From: Nitrososphaerales archaeon
GTDB taxonomy: Archaea > Thermoproteota > Nitrososphaeria > Nitrososphaerales > CADDZS01
DNA: 9,907 bases
Direction: 5' to 3'
Assembly: GCA_030043455.1 (NCBI GenBank)
Contig: JASHXQ010000227.1
Coordinates: 1-9,907 of the forward strand
Both the position numbers and the translations under genes were made by a program. The notes beneath the pieces are model-generated. The model did not search any database, had not been told where the DNA came from, and worked only from the letters and a program-made list of their open reading frames with translations. Shown here piece by piece: positions 5,803 to 9,907 of the stretch (within the stretch, counting starts at the first letter, position 1; each line of letters starts with the position of its first letter).

Positions 5803-7011
5803 ATGCTGACAATTGAGGATCTTCCGCTTGACGGTAAGGTCGTGTTTCTTCGAGTCGACATGAATACTCCACTGGATCCGGCGAATTCCAAACTCATGGA
5901 GTTGAATCGCATACAGGAAGCCTCGGTGTCTATTCGGGATCTGAACAGATGCAGAGTGGTTGTCGGTTCTCATCAGGGTCGCGTCGGAAGGGACGATTAC
6001 ATCGGTATGGAGCAGCACGCCGAGGCGCTTACCAATATCTTGGGGAAGAAGGTGCGCTTCGCGGACGATATCTTCGGTCCTTCGGCCGTGAAGGAGATCG
6101 ACTCCCTGAGCAATGGAGACGTGTTGCTGTTGGATAATCTCCGCTTTACTGCTGAAGAGAACATGGAATTCACACCCATGGCTGCTTCCAAGACCATCCT
6201 GGTGCAGCGTCTCGTAAAGCACTTTGATGCTTGTGTGCTGGATGCCTTTCCGACTGCGCATCGGGCCCATCCCTCCATTGTAGGCTTTTCCTACCTGCTT
6301 CCCACCTGCGCGGGGAGACTCGTAAGCAAGGAACTGAAAGCGCTCAACCGGATCATGACTGTTTCCAAAGCACCGTTTACTACAGTACTTGGAGGAGCGA
6401 AGGTTTCGGATCGATTGGAGGCGATTGATACTCTGATCGCCAACAAGCGGGCTGACAAGGTCCTCCTCTGCGGCTTGATCGCTAACGTCTTTTTGAAAGG
6501 GGCGAGGAAAATCGAATACGATATCGGCATCGATAAGGAAGATCGAATGGTCGAGAAGGCCACCTTTCTGATGGCGGATTACCCCGACACGTTCCAGTTA
6601 CCTGTGGACGTGGCCGTGGATCGCTCTAGCGAGCGTGTGGAGATCCCGGTTGAGGAATTGCGCCCTGGAGATCGCGTCTATGACATCGGTTCGAAGACGA
6701 TCGACCATTATTCCCGCATCATCAGGAGTAGCGGCACCATCTTCATGAGCGGACCTCCGGGATTCTTTGAAGATCCGCGCTTTGGAGTGGGGACTGAATC
6801 TCTACTCCGGGCGATGGCGTCCAGTTTCGGCACCACGATCGTGAGCGGGGGACATCTGAGCGCTGCCTTGCAGCGCTTTGGCATTAAAGAGTGGATAGAT
6901 CATGTCAGTACGGCTGGGGGAGCTCTCGTCCTGTTCCTGGGGGGTAAGAGACTGCCTCTGATCGAAGCTCTGGACGCCTACGAGAAGAAAATGAAGGCGA
7001 CAGCGAGTTGA
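5803..7011 (+). CDS. pgk: Phosphoglycerate kinase (archaeal type)
   Basis: This 402-residue cytoplasmic enzyme reversibly transfers phosphate between 1,3-bisphosphoglycerate and ADP. In archaea with gluconeogenic metabolism it often runs toward 1,3-bisphosphoglycerate. Family motifs appear in order: FLRVDMNTP (15-23), SHQGR (56-60), LLLDNLRF (108-115), DAFPTAHRAH (147-156), TVLGGAKVSDR (194-204), the archaeal-style CGLIANVFLKG (223-233), DIGSKTI (294-300), SGPPGFFED (316-324), and the C-terminal GGHLSAALQRFG (349-360) and STAGGALVLFLGGKRLPLIEAL (369-390). Substrate-binding Arg17, His57, Arg60, Arg114 and Arg154 and nucleotide-site Lys200 are present. Length is normal for archaeal PGK. The ATG at 5803 is the only in-frame start near the motif-based N-terminus. 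The gap gene overlaps its stop codon, so the two are transcribed and probably translated together. Confidence 0.96.
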   Translation: MLTIEDLPLDGKVVFLRVDMNTPLDPANSKLMELNRIQEASVSIRDLNRCRVVVGSHQGRVGRDDYIGMEQHAEALTNILGKKVRFADDIFGPSAVKEIDSLSNGDVLLLDNLRFTAEENMEFTPMAASKTILVQRLVKHFDACVLDAFPTAHRAHPSIVGFSYLLPTCAGRLVSKELKALNRIMTVSKAPFTTVLGGAKVSDRLEAIDTLIANKRADKVLLCGLIANVFLKGARKIEYDIGIDKEDRMVEKATFLMADYPDTFQLPVDVAVDRSSERVEIPVEELRPGDRVYDIGSKTIDHYSRIIRSSGTIFMSGPPGFFEDPRFGVGTESLLRAMASSFGTTIVSGGHLSAALQRFGIKEWIDHVSTAGGALVLFLGGKRLPLIEALDAYEKKMKATAS

Positions 7012-8030
7012 CCACCAAAGTAGCAGTTAACGGCTACAATGTTATCGGTCGACGAGTCGCCGATGCCGTGGCCCTCCAGTCCGACATGCAACTCCTCGGC
7101 GTAGCCAAGGTAAAGCCCGATTACAAGGCGAGATCTGCCATCGAAAGAGGATACAAGGTGTATGCATCGGACGAGAAAGGGGTCAAGGCTTTCGCCGATG
7201 CCGGGATTCAGTGTGCCGGTTCCTCCAAGGATCTCGTTGCGGCTTCGGACATTGTGATAGATGCGACCCCCGAGGATGTGGGGAGTCAAAACAAGCAGCT
7301 GTACGAGTCCCTCGGAAAAAGAGCGATCTTTCAGGGCGGCGAGGAGCACGAAGTAGCGGGAACTTCCTTCGTGGCGCAGTGCAACTTCGATGAAGCTCGA
7401 GACAAAAAGTATGTCCGGGTCGTCTCCTGCAACACCACGGCTCTCTGCCGAGTACTGAGTTCTCTCGATCAGGATTTTGGGATCTCCAAAGCCAACGTGG
7501 TGATTGCCCGGAGGGCCGCCGATCCAGATGAAAGCAGCAAGGGCCCCATTGACGCGGTGGTACTAGATCCTGTCACTATTCCTTCTCATCACGGTCCCGA
7601 TGTCAACACGGTCCTCCCTGGATTTCCTGTAATCTCTATGGCAATGAAAATCCCCACAACTCACATGCACCTTCACTCCTTGATTGTGTCGGTCAAGAAT
7701 CCTCCGAGCGAGGCCCAGGTGGTGAACAAACTTTCTCGGACACCACGATTGATGTTGGTGGCGAGCAAGAAAGAGGGGATAAAATCCACGGCGAATGTTA
7801 TGGATCTCGCGAGAGAATTAGGGCGACCGCGCAACGACGTTTTTGAGGCTGTCGTGTGGAGGGATTCCGTCAAGGTACTCGGGAAGGAGATCTACCTCTT
7901 TATGGCGGTTCACCAGGAAGCTATTGTGACTCCGGAAAATGTAGACGCGATCCGCGCTGTTCTGAATACCGCGAGTGCTCACGAATCGATGCGAATGACA
8001 GATGAATCGCTCAAGATTCGAGCAAACTAG
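7008..8030 (+). CDS. gap: Type II (archaeal) glyceraldehyde-3-phosphate dehydrogenase, phosphorylating
   Basis: This 340-residue cytoplasmic enzyme interconverts glyceraldehyde 3-phosphate and 1,3-bisphosphoglycerate with NAD(P). It belongs to the archaeal type II family, not the bacterial/eukaryotic one. Visible features are the N-terminal dinucleotide-binding VAVNGYNVIGRRVADAV (5-21), the IDATPEDVG region (84-92), IFQGGEEHE (107-115), catalytic Cys141 in VVSCNTTALCR, and the archaeal HHGPDVNTVLP stretch (about 195-205) followed by the His-rich THMHLHSL. The start is TTG at 7008, overlapping the pgk stop codon in TTGA. A TTG start with a four-base overlap suggests translational coupling. With pgk it supplies the two steps between glyceraldehyde 3-phosphate and 3-phosphoglycerate. 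Length matches the family and all key motifs are intact. Confidence 0.96.
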   Translation: MTTKVAVNGYNVIGRRVADAVALQSDMQLLGVAKVKPDYKARSAIERGYKVYASDEKGVKAFADAGIQCAGSSKDLVAASDIVIDATPEDVGSQNKQLYESLGKRAIFQGGEEHEVAGTSFVAQCNFDEARDKKYVRVVSCNTTALCRVLSSLDQDFGISKANVVIARRAADPDESSKGPIDAVVLDPVTIPSHHGPDVNTVLPGFPVISMAMKIPTTHMHLHSLIVSVKNPPSEAQVVNKLSRTPRLMLVASKKEGIKSTANVMDLARELGRPRNDVFEAVVWRDSVKVLGKEIYLFMAVHQEAIVTPENVDAIRAVLNTASAHESMRMTDESLKIRAN

Positions 8031-8043
8031 ACGTTGCTTTCCC

Positions 8044-8081
8044 TTTTTCCTTAAATAAGCGCCGATTCCGGAAGGCATCTC
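8044..8081 (+). promoter_or_regulatory. T-run ending gap and TATA box of gdhA
   Basis: The 77-base gap between gap and gdhA begins with a pyrimidine-rich stretch including T5 at 8044-8048, a plausible weak termination signal. TTAAATAA (8051-8058) follows and resembles an archaeal TATA box. At the usual spacing, transcription would start near 8080, leaving a leader of about 27 bases. No good Shine-Dalgarno sequence lies before the ATG at 8108. An independent promoter for gdhA is therefore likely but not certain. Confidence 0.45.
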
Positions 8082-8107
8082 GGCCGAACCCCGGTTCTTC
8101 AAAGAGT

Positions 8108-9370
8108 ATGAGCCAATTGTCTAGCAAAGAATTGAACCCCTATGAGAACGCCATGGTGCAGCTGCGAAACACCGCGAAGATCATTCACCTCGAGGATGAT
8201 CTTCTAGAAACTCTCTCACAACCCAAGAGAATTCTTTCTGTGTCCCTTCCGGTGAGGATGGATAACGGGAAGATCAAGAATTTCCAGGGCTACCGGGTGC
8301 AGTTTAACGACGCCCGTGGCCCCTTCAAGGGAGGGATCCGGTATCACCCCAATGTGTCTTTGGACGAAGTAAAAGCGCTCGCTACCTGGATGACGTGGAA
8401 ATGCGCAGTTGTGGACATTCCGTTCGGCGGAGGGAAGGGTGGCGTCATCTGCGATCCCAAGAACATGTCCCTGGGAGAGAAGGAACGTCTAACGAGAAGA
8501 TATGCTTCCGCGATCGCGGACTTTATCGGCCCCAGAAGGGACATTCCGGCTCCGGATGTTTACACGGATTCGCAGACGATGGCGTGGATTCTGGACGTCT
8601 ACAGCTACATCCACGGCTCTCCAATTCCAGAAGTGATCACTGGCAAGCCGATTTCGTTGGGCGGGTCGGAGGGGAGACACAATTCTACTGCGAGAGGTGT
8701 CGTCATTTGCGCTAGGGAAGCCGCGAAAGCGATCAACCTCCCTCTAAAGGGAGCTACTGCTGCCATCCAGGGGTACGGTAATGCCGGTTCCTGGTCCGCT
8801 GTGTTTCTTCAGGAGCTCGGTGTGAAGGTCGTCGCTGCGAGCGATTCCAAGGGCGGTATCCAGTCTGACCTAGGTCTGGATCCTGCCAAGGTGCAGGCTC
8901 AAAAGGACAGGACGGGGACGGTTGTGGGATTGCCCGGAACCAAAGCTATCAGCAACGAGGATCTCTTGGAACTCGACGTGGACATTCTCATTCCCGCAGC
9001 TCTCGAGAACGCAATCACGGGGAAAAACGCCTCCCATATCAAAGCCAAGATCATCTCCGAGGCTGCGAACGGCCCTACGACACCCGAAGCCGACGAAGTC
9101 CTTGCGAAGAACAAGGTCTTTCTCGTTCCGGACATTCTCGCTAACGCGGGAGGCGTCACCGTCAGCTACCTGGAATGGGTGCAGAACCTCTACAGGGAGC
9201 ACTGGACGGAAGACGAGGTCAACAAGGAATTGGAGAAGAAAATGGTGATCGGTTTCAACGGAGCTTACGATGCCTCGAAAAAGTACGGCGTTCCGATGCG
9301 AGAAGGGGCGCTTGCGGTCGCCGTCAACAGGGTCGCCGAAGCGATGAGGACCCTCGGTCAGTGGCCGTAG
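8108..9370 (+). CDS. gdhA: Glutamate dehydrogenase (Glu/Leu/Phe/Val dehydrogenase family)
   Basis: This 420-residue cytoplasmic enzyme interconverts 2-oxoglutarate plus ammonium and glutamate using NAD(P)H. The N-terminal catalytic domain shows GPFKGGIRYHP (71-81), MTWKCAVVDIPFGGGKGGV (95-113) and PAPDVYTDSQTMAW (147-160). This supplies the conserved Lys74, Lys98, catalytic Lys110 and Asp150. The Rossmann domain carries GYGNAG (222-227) and SDSKGG (245-250), then IPAALENAI (295-303), SEAANGPTTPEAD (317-329) and PDILANAGGVTVSYLEWVQN (341-360). Length is usual for hexameric archaeal GDH. Asp246 near the end of the second Rossmann strand leans toward NAD, but cofactor choice cannot be read reliably. 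Its own TATA box and a strong terminator suggest a single-gene transcript. Glutamate rather than leucine dehydrogenase is preferred from length and motif pattern. Confidence 0.95.
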   Translation: MSQLSSKELNPYENAMVQLRNTAKIIHLEDDLLETLSQPKRILSVSLPVRMDNGKIKNFQGYRVQFNDARGPFKGGIRYHPNVSLDEVKALATWMTWKCAVVDIPFGGGKGGVICDPKNMSLGEKERLTRRYASAIADFIGPRRDIPAPDVYTDSQTMAWILDVYSYIHGSPIPEVITGKPISLGGSEGRHNSTARGVVICAREAAKAINLPLKGATAAIQGYGNAGSWSAVFLQELGVKVVAASDSKGGIQSDLGLDPAKVQAQKDRTGTVVGLPGTKAISNEDLLELDVDILIPAALENAITGKNASHIKAKIISEAANGPTTPEADEVLAKNKVFLVPDILANAGGVTVSYLEWVQNLYREHWTEDEVNKELEKKMVIGFNGAYDASKKYGVPMREGALAVAVNRVAEAMRTLGQWP

Positions 9371-9390
9371 CGCTCTAAAAAATTCTGGAA

Positions 9391-9413
9391 TGTGCAGCCG
9401 GTAAAGCTGCACA
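9391..9413. terminator. Bidirectional stem-loop terminator between gdhA and trpB2
   Basis: TGTGCAGC (9391-9398) and GCTGCACA (9406-9413) form a perfect 8-bp GC-rich stem with a seven-base loop. It sits in the middle of the 57-base gap between the two converging stop codons. On the plus strand a T-rich ATTTTCTT follows (9419-9427). On the minus strand the hairpin is followed by T6 (plus-strand A6 at 9377-9382). It can serve both genes. Confidence 0.75.
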
Positions 9414-9427
9414 CCATTAATTTTCTT

Positions 9428-9907
9428 CTAGGCTTTGACGTACTGGGGATACTCGATCCTCGTCGGCTCCCAGTCCTCGAGCTTCCTGTCGTGGAACGCT
9501 TGATAGGCTGACAGATCCAGCATCGCGTGGCCAGAGTTGTTGAAAACGATCACCTTGGCTTCCCCGGTCTGCTTGCATCTCAATGCCTCGTCGATCACGA
9601 ACTTGATCTCGTGGGCCGACTCGGGAGCGGGAATGATGCCTTCCGTTCTGGCGAAGATCGTGCCGGCTTCGAAGATTTCGTTCTGACCATAAGCGACGGA
9701 TCTCATGTAGGCTTTACTGATCAAGTACGAAATGATCGGTGCCATCCCATGGTATCTCAAACCTCCGGCGTGGATGGGCGGGTTCTTGTAATCCTTGCCC
9801 AGGGTGAGCATTTTGAGCAGGGGTGTCGTTCCCGCCGTGTCTCCAAAGTCGTAAGTGTACTTACCTTTGGTCGTGTGCGGTACGGCCTTGGACTCGCACG
9901 CCACGAA
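9428..9907 (-). CDS. trpB2: Tryptophan synthase beta chain, TrpB2 type, C-terminal part
   Basis: These are the C-terminal 159 residues of a PLP enzyme that makes tryptophan from indole and serine. The frame runs off the window edge, so the start lies beyond 9907; the GTG at 9904 is internal. The TrpB2 subtype is shown by YDFGDTAGTTPLLKMLTLG, then PPIHAGGLRYHGMAP, FEAGTIFARTEGIIPAPESAHEIK and the C-terminal NNSGHAMLDLSAY; TrpB1 lacks the HAGGLRYHG block. The Glu of the EGIIPAPESAH motif corresponds to the conserved active-site glutamate region. The PLP lysine and the glycine-rich phosphate loop lie outside the window. TrpB2 is common in archaea and often stands apart from trpA; whether trpA is near cannot be seen. 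The gene converges on gdhA and shares its terminator. Confidence 0.95.
   Translation of the reverse strand, partial: FVACESKAVPHTTKGKYTYDFGDTAGTTPLLKMLTLGKDYKNPPIHAGGLRYHGMAPIISYLISKAYMRSVAYGQNEIFEAGTIFARTEGIIPAPESAHEIKFVIDEALRCKQTGEAKVIVFNNSGHAMLDLSAYQAFHDRKLEDWEPTRIEYPQYVKA

Noticed and set aside
3184..5818. Identical 14-mer GCTGACAATTGAGG at 3184-3197 and 5805-5818
   Set aside because: One copy is intergenic and the other codes for the PGK N-terminus. A single 14-base coincidence in 10 kb is not unlikely and there is no extended similarity.
5785..6270. 161-residue minus-strand open frame opposite pgk
   Set aside because: It is antisense to conserved PGK motifs, with shadow-like composition and no ribosome binding site.
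8870..9412. 180-residue minus-strand open frame opposite gdhA
   Set aside because: It is antisense to a clear gdhA, has the Arg/Asp/Val/Phe-rich composition of a shadow frame and no recognisable motif.
1..9907. tRNA, rRNA or a known riboswitch
   Set aside because: No tRNA cloverleaf with a T-loop motif, no rRNA segment and no recognised riboswitch core was seen on either strand.

Overview
The window reads as part of an archaeal chromosome, most likely Thaumarchaeota (Nitrososphaerota). The evidence is an archaeal secretion/pilus ATPase with two FlaJ/TadC-like membrane proteins, a zinc-ribbon protein resembling the thaumarchaeal TackOD1 output domain, an archaeal phosphoglycerate kinase, a type II (archaeal) glyceraldehyde-3-phosphate dehydrogenase, and a TrpB2-type tryptophan synthase beta chain. 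No rRNA, tRNA, CRISPR array, transposase or phage gene is visible. The lineage call is an inference from gene content; no marker gene settles it.

Layout. (1) Positions 1-4579, plus strand: the C-terminal part of a type II/IV secretion ATPase, two single-domain T2SSF membrane platform proteins packed with overlap or a few-base gap, then a four-zinc-ribbon protein with a degenerate nuclease-like middle and a long charged tail. This looks like one type IV filament (pilus or secretion) assembly operon, with the last gene a candidate cytoplasmic regulator. (2) Positions 4580-5403: an AT-richer, gene-poor stretch with an unusual run of inverted repeats (4583-4855), a short minus-strand gene of unknown function (4858-5232) that may be frameshifted near its start, and a divergent promoter region with 12-base repeats. 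(3) Positions 5404-5703: a 99-residue protein of unknown function. (4) Positions 5803-8030: pgk and gap, overlapping by four bases, the two enzymes that interconvert glyceraldehyde 3-phosphate and 3-phosphoglycerate through 1,3-bisphosphoglycerate. (5) Positions 8108-9370: glutamate dehydrogenase with its own candidate TATA box. (6) Positions 9428-9907, minus strand: the C-terminal end of trpB2, convergent with gdhA and sharing an 8-bp stem-loop that probably terminates both.

The right half is ordinary central metabolism (gluconeogenesis/glycolysis, ammonium assimilation, tryptophan synthesis). The less described parts are the zinc-ribbon protein attached to the filament operon and the structured 0.8-kb region after it.
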